From NCBI GenBank assembly GCA_020161695.1, contig JAIUOO010000017.1:1-64000 (forward strand): a stretch of DNA of 64,000 bases, given 5' to 3'. Positions 1-7,797 of this stretch are shown in pieces. This DNA comes from Pseudomonadota bacterium. GTDB lineage: Bacteria > Pseudomonadota > Alphaproteobacteria > Rhizobiales > Phreatobacteraceae. The translations under genes and the position numbers were made by a program. The first letter of the stretch is position 1, and the number at the start of each line of letters is the position of its first letter. The notes under the pieces were generated by a model, which had not been told where the DNA came from, did not search any database, and saw only the letters and a list, made by a program, of their open reading frames with translations.

Positions 1-1030
1 CGAGTTGACCGCCGATCCACGCACCGCCAGCGATCAACACCGGCAGCAATACGAGCATCCAACCAAGCCGACGACGATCCTGATTGAGGAACTTCGGTTC
101 AGGCGCACCGCTGGAGGGTTCGCGCATCGCGCCAAACGGACAGGAATTCGCGCAGAGCTGGCATTTGGTGCAGACATCCGGCGTCACGCGCACCTTCCAC
201 TTCGAGGTGAGCGCCGTCAGTTTCAGCAGTGCGCCGTACGGACAGAGAAAGCGACAGTAGGGTCGGCCCACAAAAATGCCGAGCACCAGTGTCAGCACTG
301 CGAGCCCGATGAGCAGGGTCGGCCCGCTCAAGCGAAAGATGGGAACGATGGGGTCGTAGCGACAGATCGGAAATCCTGTGCCGGTCGTGGCGAAGGTGAG
401 GCCGAAGCCAAGAAAGATGAAGGGCAGCATGCCGAGCGCGTGTTCGAGCCACGCGGGAACTTTGACGGGTTTGATGAGTAACAGATCCTGCAAGGCGCCA
501 TGCGGACAGACACCGGCACAAAACGCCCGCCCCGCAAACAGCGAAACGATCAGCGGCGCAGCAAAGAACGCGATGACCGTCAGCGGCACGGCGTAATTCG
601 AATCAAACAGGCCAAGAATGATATTCTGTGGGGCGCCGATGGCGCAGACACAGCCCTTTCGCCAGAGGCCGAAATACCCGAGCGAGAAGACGCCCAACCA
701 GAACAGCCCGCGGCGCGAGCGTTGTTTGTGAATGAGCCAGACAGCGACGCTCAAACTTGCGAACAGCACGGCAACATCGAGGTATTGCAACCACATCTCA
801 CGAGCGGCGGGCGTGGTAGTGGTCGGAATCAGATGATTGGTCTCGGTGAAGTCCGGCGGCGGGAAACGAGGTTCGGCGAGCGAGGTGACCGTCATCCAAA
901 CCAGCAGGAATACAACTAGACCCGCGCGAAAGGGAGCAGTGGAGAAAGGGGGAAAGGGGGAATTGCCGCGCGACGGCGGGTTCTCCTTTTCTCCCTTTCT
1001 CCTTTTCTCCCTTTCAATATGAAAAGACAT
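1..1030 (-). CDS. NapH/NosR-like membrane 4Fe-4S polyferredoxin, 3' end cut off by the window
   Basis: An open reading frame runs off the left edge (343 codons visible). It contains several hydrophobic segments, two cytoplasmic CxxxCP clusters (CAGVCPHGALQD and CRFLCPYGALLK) and a ferredoxin motif, CTKCQLCANSCPFGAM. This is the layout of the NapH/CcoG family: quinol-linked membrane electron carriers that pass electrons to periplasmic Fe-S proteins. It lies 14 bases downstream of a Tat-exported ferredoxin gene on the same strand, as in napG-napH pairs. The only in-frame start codons upstream of the first membrane segment are ATG at 1030 and ATG at 895. Choosing 1030 adds an odd Lys/Glu/Pro-rich leader encoded by a purine/pyrimidine repeat (about 930-1016), so the true start is unsettled. 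Base composition is unlike the rest of the window and looks verrucomicrobial. Confidence 0.75.
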   Translation of the reverse strand, partial: MSFHIEREKRRKGEKENPPSRGNSPFPPFSTAPFRAGLVVFLLVWMTVTSLAEPRFPPPDFTETNHLIPTTTTPAAREMWLQYLDVAVLFASLSVAVWLIHKQRSRRGLFWLGVFSLGYFGLWRKGCVCAIGAPQNIILGLFDSNYAVPLTVIAFFAAPLIVSLFAGRAFCAGVCPHGALQDLLLIKPVKVPAWLEHALGMLPFIFLGFGLTFATTGTGFPICRYDPIVPIFRLSGPTLLIGLAVLTLVLGIFVGRPYCRFLCPYGALLKLTALTSKWKVRVTPDVCTKCQLCANSCPFGAMREPSSGAPEPKFLNQDRRRLGWMLVLLPVLIAGGAWIGGQL

Positions 1031-1044
1031 AAGACTTGGTTGGC

Positions 1045-1617
1045 TCAGTGCGCGTGGGTGGTCTTGAGCAGATACGGTTGCTTGGCGGGCACGCGCCGGA
1101 AGGCTTCGGTCGGGCAGGTGCGGGCGATGGCGCATTCGTTGCAATGCACGCAACGGTCATGGCGGATCTGCAGGAACAGCGAACCGTTGCCGAAGCGATT
1201 GCAGCCTTCGACACATTTCGCGCAGCCGATGCAGAGATTCTCGTCAATCGAGTATTCGTAGTAGGGATCTTCGACGAACGTGCGTTTTATGGCAGCGGTC
1301 GGGCAAAGTTGGTTTTCCGCGGCGGTCGTGAGGGCGTTGGGCTCGGGCTCGAAGTAACCGGTGCAGAGATTGCAGTAGCCGCACATGGCGTAGGCGTGAA
1401 CGCATTTCACGGCGGATTGTTCGAGCACGCACTTCGTCGCGCAGTTGCCGCAACGGACGCATTTCTGCGGATCAATCTGCCAGACCCATTCCTCGGCCTG
1501 CGTGCGATTCGCCAGCACCCCGCCAAACGCGCCAAGGCCGGTCATCGCGGCGAGCCGGGCGCCGCTACGCAGAAAATCGCGTCGGCTCGTCGGCTCGCTG
1601 GTGGGTTTTGGGTTCAT
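1045..1617 (-). CDS. Tat-exported NapG-like 4Fe-4S ferredoxin
   Basis: The product is 190 aa. The N-terminus has a twin-arginine signal (SRRDFLRSG, then a hydrophobic stretch ending near NRTQAEE), so the folded protein should be exported with its clusters in place. The mature part carries several cysteine groups: CVRCGNCATKC, CGYCNLC, CIGCAKCVEGC and CVHCNEC. This matches the NapG/DsrO class of periplasmic ferredoxins that hold up to four 4Fe-4S clusters. The start at 1617 is chosen because it begins just before the Tat motif. An upstream in-frame ATG (1695) would add residues translated from an intergenic inverted repeat. The NapH-like gene follows immediately, so the two probably form a quinol-to-periplasm electron transfer unit. 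The final acceptor is not visible here. Confidence 0.8.
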   Translation of the reverse strand: MNPKPTSEPTSRRDFLRSGARLAAMTGLGAFGGVLANRTQAEEWVWQIDPQKCVRCGNCATKCVLEQSAVKCVHAYAMCGYCNLCTGYFEPEPNALTTAAENQLCPTAAIKRTFVEDPYYEYSIDENLCIGCAKCVEGCNRFGNGSLFLQIRHDRCVHCNECAIARTCPTEAFRRVPAKQPYLLKTTHAH

Positions 1618-1634
1618 GGGAAAGTAGCTGGAAA

Positions 1635-1763
1635 AAGCTCCAAGCACCAACATCCAAGCTCCAGAGAAGCTCCAAATCTCAAACACCCATCGCACGCTGC
1701 AGTCGTGTTTGGAGCTTTGGGCTTGAAGTTTCTCTGGAGCTTGGTGCTTGGGATTTGGAGCTT
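1635..1763. repeat. Imperfect long inverted repeat, verrucomicrobial intergenic type
   Basis: Two arms of about 50 bases (1635-1686 and 1705-1763) are imperfect reverse complements separated by about 18 bases. Both are built from short variants of GGAGCTTGG / CCAAGCTCC. The element fills the space between the ferredoxin gene and the NHL-repeat gene. From memory, repeats translating as WSL-GAW-LELG type peptides are scattered between genes in Verrucomicrobiota genomes. I could not search to confirm this. Confidence 0.6.
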
Positions 1764-1793
1764 CATGAAGAGGCGTTCAAGTGTTGTGATTCT

Positions 1794-2798
1794 TCAAGTC
1801 TTCCTCTGCATCACGCGGACGATGCCGGTGACGATGTCGAGAATGTAAATACGCCCCTGGGAATCCACGGCAACATCGAGTCCACCAGCGGTGCAGTCAG
1901 ACGGGCCGCAGGCGCGCGCGTTTTCTGAGAATGTTTCGACGCCCGCGACGACGGATTCAAATTCACCGGTGGCGCTGTAAATCTTCACACGCGGCAAACC
2001 TTTCTCGCAGGTGACGTGTTTGCCATCGGGCAGCAGAGCAAAATTGATCGGGTTGCAACAGCCGCAGAACTTGGTGATTCCCATGCCGGTCACGCCCCAC
2101 GAACCTTCGAAGTCGCCATCCACGGTGTAGAGTTCCATGCGATGGCGACCGGGATTGTTGACGCGGAGCAGGCCATCACGGGAAAGTTTCACGTCGAAGA
2201 ACGGGCTCGGGATGATGAAGCCGGGGACGTTACGCTCCTTGTTCTTCTCGCCAATGCGGCGGGTGATTTTTCCGGATTTGTCGTAACGCAGGATGACGCG
2301 CCCGCCCGCATCGGTGACAAATACTTCGTTCTCGCCGGCGGCGATTCCCGTCAGCCACGCTTTCTTGCCAGCAGATTCCCAAGTGGCTTGGCGTTGTCCT
2401 TTCGCATTGAAGACCTCGATGTGATCGCGTAACCCCAGATAGATCGTGCCGTCCGCGGCAACGGCACAACAGCGGGTCGGTTCGCTCGCGGCGATCTCGA
2501 ATTTGGCTTCACCGCTCGGCTGATGCGCGGTGAGATAGTTCCCAGCGCAGACGTAGAGAGTGTCATCCGCGCCGATGGCAATTCGTTTAGCGTCCGGTTG
2601 CGTAGCTTTCCAGCGGGATTTCTCCGCGTACGTGATCAGCTTCGGGTCGGTCGTCTGGAGATGCGAGACGTCGTAGGCAAAGGGATTCTTGGTCGGGCCA
2701 ACTGCACCAGAGGCGCGTTGGGAAGCGATGGCGCTGAGAACGGCCATTGCGCCCGCAGCCTGGCCGAAGAATTCCCGGCGGACGGGTGACGAAAGCAC
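1794..2798 (-). CDS. Tat-exported NHL-repeat (six-bladed beta-propeller) protein
   Basis: The product is 334 aa. It begins with a twin-arginine-type signal (PVRREFFGQAAG, then a hydrophobic stretch to ASQRASG). The rest shows repeated YxVDGxF / I(Y)VxDxxGRI units typical of NHL/SMP-30-like propellers, for example VFVTDAGGRVILRYD and DSQGRIYILDIVTG. A Cys-rich loop, FCGCCNP, and a second one, ACGPSDCTAGG, are unusual for plain NHL proteins and may bind metal or form disulfides. The GTG at 2798 is chosen because it follows an AGAAGGA-like Shine-Dalgarno and starts directly before the Tat motif. The gene's 5' end sits exactly at the composition change, so the true upstream region may be missing. 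Function is unknown; it may be a periplasmic partner of the adjacent Fe-S proteins. Confidence 0.7.
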   Translation of the reverse strand: MLSSPVRREFFGQAAGAMAVLSAIASQRASGAVGPTKNPFAYDVSHLQTTDPKLITYAEKSRWKATQPDAKRIAIGADDTLYVCAGNYLTAHQPSGEAKFEIAASEPTRCCAVAADGTIYLGLRDHIEVFNAKGQRQATWESAGKKAWLTGIAAGENEVFVTDAGGRVILRYDKSGKITRRIGEKNKERNVPGFIIPSPFFDVKLSRDGLLRVNNPGRHRMELYTVDGDFEGSWGVTGMGITKFCGCCNPINFALLPDGKHVTCEKGLPRVKIYSATGEFESVVAGVETFSENARACGPSDCTAGGLDVAVDSQGRIYILDIVTGIVRVMQRKT

Positions 2799-2811
2799 CC
2801 GTCCTTCTGGG
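2799..2811. other. Putative junction between two unrelated genomes
   Basis: Left of this point GC is lower and the genes look verrucomicrobial. Right of it the sequence is GC-rich and alphaproteobacterial. Within about 15 bases the minus-strand NHL gene loses its upstream region and a plus-strand reading frame appears as a bare C-terminus. A perfect 9-base inverted repeat with a 7-base loop (2780-2788 and 2796-2804) sits at the edge. No integrase, att-like duplication or IS end is visible, so an assembly or cloning chimera is more likely than integration. Confidence 0.6.
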
Positions 2812-2850
2812 ATCAAGGCCAAGGCCCTGGTCGACAAGACCAAGAACTGA
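2812..2850 (+). CDS. C-terminal fragment of an unidentified alphaproteobacterial protein
   Basis: A plus-strand frame ending in TGA at 2848-2850 encodes about 12 residues (IKAKALVDKTKN). It is followed 52 bases later by a strong intrinsic terminator, as expected for the end of a real gene. The charged, Ala/Lys-rich tail is compatible with many small proteins and cannot be assigned. The rest of the gene is absent because the sequence changes genome just upstream. Confidence 0.35.
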   Translation: MKAKALVDKTKN

Positions 2851-2902
2851 GCCGGAAGCGGGATGCGCGGCGAGCACGCGCGAGCCCGACCGGCACCACG
2901 AC

Positions 2903-2930
2903 AAGGGCGGCTTCGGCCGCCCTTTTTTTT
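2903..2930 (+). terminator. Intrinsic terminator with UUCG tetraloop
   Basis: A 7-bp GC stem (2905-2911 with 2916-2922) closes a TTCG loop and is followed by eight T residues (2923-2930). It is positioned to end transcription of the truncated gene whose stop is at 2850. Confidence 0.9.
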
Positions 2931-3189
2931 GCCCGGGTGATTTTCTCCCTGCCTCGACCACACGATGCGCGGCGGGAGCCTCAGGCCGCCGGCTGCGGCT
3001 GAACGGTATTCAGGTGTCGATCAACGGTGGCCGGATGCTGCCTGACGGTGGCCAGATGCCGGCCGGCGGTACCATTCATGCTACACTCATCCGGACATCT
3101 GCATTCTTGACCCCTGTCCCTTGGCGGGTTGTCACAGATCGCGTTACCACCTTACCGTGGGGAACAGTTCAGGAGATTCTGCCGCGCTC

Positions 3190-3624
3190 ATGACCTACCC
3201 CAGTTTCCGCGTCCTATCCGGCACAGTCGCCGTCAGGGAAAGGCTGATCGACCTCTACGAAGCCCGCCGGCGTGGCGACGGCGACGGGTTCGCATTGGGC
3301 TTCGCGGAGGACGGCATCTTTCACATCCTCGGCGACACCCGCCTGCTCCCGGAGACCGGGCCCCGGCAGGGCCGCCGCGACATCGCCCGCGTCATCAAAC
3401 GCTGCTACCAGCAATACGAATATGTCGATGCGCTGCTCGTCGACGTGATCGTCGATATCAATCTCGCAGCCGTGCGCCGGCAGCTCACCCTGCGCAGCCG
3501 CGACACTGGCGCCGTCGGCGAGTTCGACGTGATGGATTTCATCCGGCTGCGCGACGGCGAGATCGTCGAACTGACGCAGTTCATGGACACCGCCTCCCTC
3601 GCCATCATGTCCGGCAGGGTCTAG
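3190..3624 (+). CDS. SnoaL/NTF2-fold protein
   Basis: The product is 144 aa, the usual size for a single NTF2-like cone. Visible family features are the N-terminal helix (VRERLIDLYEARRRGDGDGF), the early strand F-x-E-D-G-x-F-H-I-L-G, and the C-terminal strands LRDGEIVELTQFMDT, which end in the typical E-x-x-x-F-x-D. Members act as ketosteroid-isomerase-like enzymes, small hydrolases or ligand binders, so no reaction can be given. The ATG at 3190 is used; earlier in-frame starts extend into sequence with no family similarity. It is followed two bases later by a second, related gene, suggesting a duplicated pair in one operon. Confidence 0.75.
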   Translation: MTYPSFRVLSGTVAVRERLIDLYEARRRGDGDGFALGFAEDGIFHILGDTRLLPETGPRQGRRDIARVIKRCYQQYEYVDALLVDVIVDINLAAVRRQLTLRSRDTGAVGEFDVMDFIRLRDGEIVELTQFMDTASLAIMSGRV

Positions 3625-3626
3625 CC

Positions 3627-4076
3627 ATGGCGAAACCCACCGCCTTCGCCAGCGAGACGACCCGCCGCAAGGCGCTGCTCGAGGCCGTCCATGCGCTCTA
3701 CGATGCGCGTCAGGCGGGCGATTTCGACGAGTATCTCAGCTATTTCGCGCCCGACGCACGGATGACGGTGATCGGAAACCCGGTGCTCAATCCGCAATCC
3801 GGGCTCAGGGTCGGCCGCGAAAGCATCGACCGCTACATCCGGCAGGTGCATGACGAGAACTTCTATCTCGGCCACGGCATCGACCATATCATCGCCGAGG
3901 GCGACCACGTCGTGGTCAGGTGGCACATGGACCTGCGCCTCGCCCAGAATGGCCGGGAGGCTCGGTTCGACGCGCTCGACTATCTGCGCATCCGCGACAA
4001 CCGGATCGTCGAGGTGACGCAGTTCTACGACACCGGCACCATGGCCCTGCTCAAGGGGCGCATCCGGATCGCCTGA
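3627..4076 (+). CDS. SnoaL/NTF2-fold protein, paralogue of the preceding gene
   Basis: The product is 149 aa with the same fold pattern as its upstream neighbour. It has an initial helix (ALLEAVHALYDARQAGDFDE), YFAPDARMTVIGNP, a central VVVRWHMDL strand, and the ending RIRDNRIVEVTQFYDTGT. The shared E-V/L-T-Q-F-x-D-T end suggests tandem duplication. The start is two bases after the preceding stop, so translation is probably coupled. No catalytic residues can be assigned with confidence, and the substrate is unknown. Confidence 0.75.
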   Translation: MAKPTAFASETTRRKALLEAVHALYDARQAGDFDEYLSYFAPDARMTVIGNPVLNPQSGLRVGRESIDRYIRQVHDENFYLGHGIDHIIAEGDHVVVRWHMDLRLAQNGREARFDALDYLRIRDNRIVEVTQFYDTGTMALLKGRIRIA

Positions 4077-4088
4077 GGGCGAAACGAA

Positions 4089-4110
4089 AAGGGCGGCCGA
4101 AGCCGCCCTT
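4089..4110 (-). terminator. Intrinsic terminator for the ComEA-like gene
   Basis: A 7-bp stem (4091-4097 with 4102-4108) has a 4-base loop. Read on the minus strand it is followed by TTTTCGTTT, so it best serves the minus-strand gene ending at 4132. It could also slow plus-strand transcripts from the SnoaL pair. Confidence 0.75.
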
Positions 4111-4131
4111 CCCGGCATGAACGCGACCGGA

Positions 4132-4512
4132 TCAGAACCGCACGCGATCCTTGATGGCGTTCAGCGCCTGCTGGTTGACCGTCGTGCCGGCCATGCGGCG
4201 CTCGAAATCAGCCCAGTCGCGGAAGCGGCCCTTGCCACGCTCGGTGACGATGGCCTGCGCACGCGCCGCGCCGATCTGCGGCAGGGTGTCGAGCTCGGCG
4301 GCGGTGGCGCTGTTGAGGTTGACCCGCGCCGCCTGGTTCTGGGCGGCGGGAGCGGCGGCGGCCGGACGGGCCGGCGCCGCGGGCGTGGCCGGCGTCGTGG
4401 CGGCGGGACGGGACGGCTGCGTCGCCGGAGGCTGGGTCGCCGTCTGGGCGAGCGCCGAACCGGCGAGCAGGGCGGAAACCGCGGCGGCGGTGAGGATGCG
4501 CGAGAAAGTCAT
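4132..4512 (-). CDS. Secreted ComEA-like helix-hairpin-helix protein
   Basis: The product is 126 aa. A Sec signal peptide (ILTAAAVSALLAGSALA, cleaved near AQT) is followed by an Ala/Pro/Thr-rich spacer of about 40 residues. A C-terminal helix-hairpin-helix domain follows (VNLNSATAAELDTLPQIG, then RAQAIVTERGKGRF). This is the ComEA family, which binds double-stranded DNA in the periplasm, classically during natural transformation. No other competence gene is in the window. ATG 4512 is chosen because it begins directly before the signal peptide; ATG 4524, four codons earlier, is equally possible. Confidence 0.8.
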   Translation of the reverse strand: MTFSRILTAAAVSALLAGSALAQTATQPPATQPSRPAATTPATPAAPARPAAAAPAAQNQAARVNLNSATAAELDTLPQIGAARAQAIVTERGKGRFRDWADFERRMAGTTVNQQALNAIKDRVRF

Positions 4513-4799
4513 GGGATGTTCCATCCGCAGCCCGGCCAGAATTCCTCCCGAGATCCGCGGCGACGGCCGGGCAGGCCTCCGCGGAAGACTGCCGGAGCTG
4601 ATCGCTCCGGCCCGATGATCACGCACCCCGACCATGACGGGCATTTGATGCCTTCGCTGCTTTCTTGTGGCCTTCGGGTGAACGGCCGTTGAACGAAGTA
4701 CCTGACGTGATGGCAGGGTTCACCGATGGGAATTGGCGCGGCCCTGCAAGGCCCGCTAGCGTGACGGCGCTTCATACTCGCCCCTCGCGGAACGCCGCC

Positions 4800-5648
4800 A
4801 TGAACATCCTGTCCATCCAGTCCTGGGTCGCCTACGGCCATGTCGGCAACGCTTCGGCGGTCTTCCCCATGCAGCGCCTCGGCCACGAGGTCTGGGCGAT
4901 CCACACCGTGCAGTTCTCGAACCATACCGGCTATGGCGCCTGGAAGGGCCGGGTCTATGACGGCCCGATGATCGAGGAGCTGGTGGACGGCATCGAGGAC
5001 CGCGGCGTGCTCGGCCGCTGCGACGGCGTACTCTCCGGCTATATGGGCTCCGCCGATATCGGCACCGCCATCCTCGACGCGGTGGCGCGCGTGCGCGCCG
5101 CCAATCCGAAGGCGCTCTATTGCTGCGACCCGGTGATCGGCGATGTCGGGCGGGGCGTCTTCGTGCGGCCCGGCATTCCCGAATTCATGCGCGATGCGGC
5201 GGTGCCGGCGGCCGACATCATCACCCCCAACCAGTTCGAGCTGGAATATCTGGCCGGCCGCACCGTGACGACGCTCGCCGACGCCAAGGCCGCCGTGGCG
5301 GCGCTGCAGGCGCGCGGGCCGAAGACGGTGCTCGTCACCAGCCTCCTGACCGAGGACACGCCGGAGGATTCGATCGACCTGCTGGCGTCCGGGCCGGCGG
5401 GCACGTTCCGCGTCCGCACGCCGAAGCTCGGCGTCTCGGTCAACGGCGCGGGCGATGCCATCGCGGCGCTGTTCTTCGTCCACGCCGCCGGAACCGGCGA
5501 TGTCGCGACGGCGCTGTCGCTCGCGGCCTCCTCGACCTTCGGGCTGCTGACGCGCACGGCCGAGGCGGGGTCGCGCGAGATCCTGACCGTCGCGGCGCAG
5601 GACGAGTTCGTCGCGCCGAGCCGCCTGTTCACGCCCGAGGCGGTATGA
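4800..5648 (+). CDS. pdxY: Pyridoxal kinase PdxY
   Basis: The product is 282 aa, normal for the family. It is a ribokinase-fold enzyme that phosphorylates pyridoxal (vitamin B6 salvage) in the cytoplasm. Diagnostic segments are the N-terminal ILSIQSWVAYGHVGN, the substrate loop TVQFSNHTGYGAWKG, CDPVIGDVGRGVFV, and TPNQFELEYLAGR. The C-terminal anion-hole/catalytic motif reads NGAGDAIAALF, with the catalytic Asp. The start follows the usual PdxY N-terminus. It overlaps the next gene by four bases (ATGA), indicating a two-gene operon with a PhzF-family enzyme. Confidence 0.93.
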   Translation: MNILSIQSWVAYGHVGNASAVFPMQRLGHEVWAIHTVQFSNHTGYGAWKGRVYDGPMIEELVDGIEDRGVLGRCDGVLSGYMGSADIGTAILDAVARVRAANPKALYCCDPVIGDVGRGVFVRPGIPEFMRDAAVPAADIITPNQFELEYLAGRTVTTLADAKAAVAALQARGPKTVLVTSLLTEDTPEDSIDLLASGPAGTFRVRTPKLGVSVNGAGDAIAALFFVHAAGTGDVATALSLAASSTFGLLTRTAEAGSREILTVAAQDEFVAPSRLFTPEAV

Positions 5649-6565
5649 CGACCATGACCCGCTGCTTTCACACGCTCGACGTCTTCACCGACACGCCGCT
5701 CGCCGGCAACCCGCTCGCCGTGGTCCACGACGCCGCCGGCCTCGACACCGCGGCGATGCAGAAGATCGCCGGCGAGTTCAACCTGTCGGAGACGGTCTTC
5801 ATCCTGCCGGAGACTGCGACGGGCCACCGCGCCGACATCCGCATCTTCACGCCGGGCGCCGAACTGCCCTTCGCCGGCCACCCGACGGTCGGCACGGCGG
5901 TCCTGCTCGCCCGGCTGGACGGTCTTGCTCCCGGCGCCGAGACCCGCTTCGTGCTCGGCGAGAAGGCCGGTCCCGTGCCCTGCCACGTCGTCCGCCATGC
6001 CGACGGCCGCTTTGATGCGACCTTCGAGGCGCCGCGCCGGCCGGCCGTGATCGGGCCGGCGCCCGATCCCGCGCAGCTTGCCGGCATTCTCGGCCTGACC
6101 CCCGAGGATATCGGCTTCGACGGGCATCGGCCGAGCCGCTACGGCGCGCCGGTGTCGTTCTGCTACGTGCCGGTGAAGACCCGCGCGGCCATGGACGCCA
6201 TCCGCGTCGATACCCGCTGGTGCGCTGAGACCTTCGCGGCCATCGGCGAGAACCACCCCGCGATCTTCGCCTATACCCGCCAGACCGTGGACCCGGCCGC
6301 GCGATTCCACGCGCGGATGTTCGCGCCCGGCCTCGGTGTTGCCGAAGACCCGGCGACGGGATCGGCCGCGGCGGCCTTCGCCGGCGTGCTCGCGGAGTTC
6401 GACAGGCCGGCGGACGGCGTGCATGCCGCCGTCATCGAGCAGGGCTTCGCCATGGGCCGGCCGAGCCGAATCGCGCTCGGCCTGACCGTCGCGGGCCGGG
6501 CGGTGACCCGCGTGACGATCGGCGGCGGCGCCGTGATGGTCGCCGAGGGGCGGCTCCATCTCTGA
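5645..6565 (+). CDS. PhzF-family isomerase/epimerase-like protein
   Basis: The product is 306 aa. The diaminopimelate-epimerase-like fold is recognisable from the N-terminal FTDTPLAGNPLAVV, the segment with the catalytic Glu (MQKIAGEFNLSETVF), FTPGAELPFAGHPTVGTA, and EDPATGSAAAAF near residue 240. PhzF proteins catalyse 1,5-hydrogen shifts in phenazine biosynthesis, but most members are of unknown substrate. No phenazine gene is nearby, so only the family is assigned. It is translationally coupled to pdxY by a four-base overlap, and a strong hairpin follows 13 bases after the stop. Confidence 0.85.
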   Translation: MTTMTRCFHTLDVFTDTPLAGNPLAVVHDAAGLDTAAMQKIAGEFNLSETVFILPETATGHRADIRIFTPGAELPFAGHPTVGTAVLLARLDGLAPGAETRFVLGEKAGPVPCHVVRHADGRFDATFEAPRRPAVIGPAPDPAQLAGILGLTPEDIGFDGHRPSRYGAPVSFCYVPVKTRAAMDAIRVDTRWCAETFAAIGENHPAIFAYTRQTVDPAARFHARMFAPGLGVAEDPATGSAAAAFAGVLAEFDRPADGVHAAVIEQGFAMGRPSRIALGLTVAGRAVTRVTIGGGAVMVAEGRLHL

Positions 6566-6578
6566 GCCCGCCAATGAA

Positions 6579-6607
6579 AAACCCGCCGGACGGAGCCCGG
6601 CGGGTTT
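6579..6607. terminator. Bidirectional intrinsic terminator
   Basis: A perfect 11-bp stem (6579-6589 with 6597-6607) with a 7-base loop lies between two convergent genes. The arms begin and end in AAA/TTT, so it can serve both strands. Confidence 0.85.
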
Positions 6608-6628
6608 CGCAATTCGATCGATCGCCGA

Positions 6629-6895
6629 TCAGCGACGATAGCGGCAGACGCGCTCGCCGTAGCGGTTGACCCAGCAGCGACGACGCGGCGTGGTTTCGGC
6701 ACCGATGATCGCGCCGGCAACGCCGCCGATCGCCGCGCCCGCGAGAGCGCCACCGCCCGTTCCGGTCGCCAGACCGCCGATGATCGCACCGGCGCCGGCG
6801 CCGATCGCGCCGCCCGCAGCAGCCCGCTCCTCGCGCGGCGTGCACGCGCCGATCATCAGGGCCGCGGCGCCGACCAGAGCCAATTTCTTCAACAT
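6629..6895 (-). CDS. Small glycine-zipper lipoprotein
   Basis: The product is 88 aa. A lipoprotein signal (MLKKLALVGAAALMIGAC, lipobox Cys 18) is followed by a glycine-zipper domain made of repeated G-A-x-x-G units (AIGAGAGAIIGGLATG and the segment after it). It ends in a basic tail containing RRRCWVNRYGERVCRYRR. This architecture matches YMGG/glycine-zipper lipoproteins that insert in or line the envelope. No partner is encoded nearby. It shares a bidirectional terminator with the convergent PhzF gene. Confidence 0.8.
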   Translation of the reverse strand: MLKKLALVGAAALMIGACTPREERAAAGGAIGAGAGAIIGGLATGTGGGALAGAAIGGVAGAIIGAETTPRRRCWVNRYGERVCRYRR

Positions 6896-7212
6896 AGAGA
6901 ATCCCTCCTGCTAAGCCCCTTCCCGGGTGAGGACCATAGGTGACCACCGGGCCATTTGCCAAGCCGCCGTCGGTTCAGCTTTAACAGACGGTAACGCCGT
7001 GCTTCGCCGGGCCAGAGGGCCGTTCGGAAGCCGCGCGACGCCTTTCATCGCGCGAGGACAACGCCCTGGCCGTTCCCCGGTTCCGCCGCATCCGCCACAT
7101 CGACGCCACGCTCGACACGAGCCCCTGGGCCTATGCCGAACGGGAGCGGCAGGCGATCGACGCCGCCTGGGCCGCCGCCACCGCCGCCAACCCGGCGCTG
7201 TTCAACGGCCGC

Positions 7213-7797
7213 GTGCTGCTGATGAGCGGCGGCGAGGTGACGGACGACCGGATGACCGGCCGCTACCGGCCCGTCCTGTTCGCCGAATTCCTCCACTACA
7301 TGCGCCATGGCGAGGCCGATGGCCGCACGAAGAACGGCTTCGCGCTTGCCGGCCTCGTCGCGTCGGACGGCGCGCTCGCCATGGGGGTGATGGGCGCCCA
7401 TACCGCCAATGCCGGCAAGATCTACTTTCCCGGCGGCACGCCCGACCTCGACGACCTCGTCGACGGCCGCGTCGATCTGACGGGCAGCGTCAGCCGCGAG
7501 CTTGGCGAGGAGACCGGCCTGCGCCCCGACGAGGTGGCGTTCGACGACGGCTTCTGGCTCTACGAGGACGACAAGCGCCTCGCCTTCATCAAGATCGTCC
7601 GCACGGGACTGGCGGGCGAGGCGCTGCGCCGGTTGATCCTGCAGCGGCTTGCCGGGGAGGCACAGCCGGAACTCGCGGACATCCATCTGGTCCGTTCGGG
7701 CGCGGACCTGCTGCCCGAGCGGATGCCGGCCTTCCAGCTCGCCTTCTGCGAATGGTGGCTCGCCGGCGGGGCCGACGAGGCGGCTCAGGCGGGATAG
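7213..7797 (+). CDS. NUDIX-fold hydrolase, start uncertain
   Basis: The Nudix segment is visible around IYFPGGTPDLDD, VSRELGEETGLRP and EVAFDDGFWLYE; the REx2EE-like core reads SRELGEETGL. The protein probably hydrolyses a nucleoside diphosphate derivative. GTG 7213 is the first conventional start, but the same frame is open from 6985 and reads like real protein from about 7066 (FRRIRHIDATLDTSPWAYAE). In that stretch there is no ATG, GTG or TTG, only a CTG at 7066. Either translation starts at a rare codon or an upstream base is wrong. The 3' end overlaps the convergent lipoprotein gene by 13 bases. Confidence 0.75.
   Translation: MLLMSGGEVTDDRMTGRYRPVLFAEFLHYMRHGEADGRTKNGFALAGLVASDGALAMGVMGAHTANAGKIYFPGGTPDLDDLVDGRVDLTGSVSRELGEETGLRPDEVAFDDGFWLYEDDKRLAFIKIVRTGLAGEALRRLILQRLAGEAQPELADIHLVRSGADLLPERMPAFQLAFCEWWLAGGADEAAQAG

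Noticed and set aside
2780..2850. Composition change considered as a genomic island boundary
   Set aside because: No integrase, tRNA, direct repeat or IS end at the boundary; both flanking genes are broken at the same place, which fits a chimera better.
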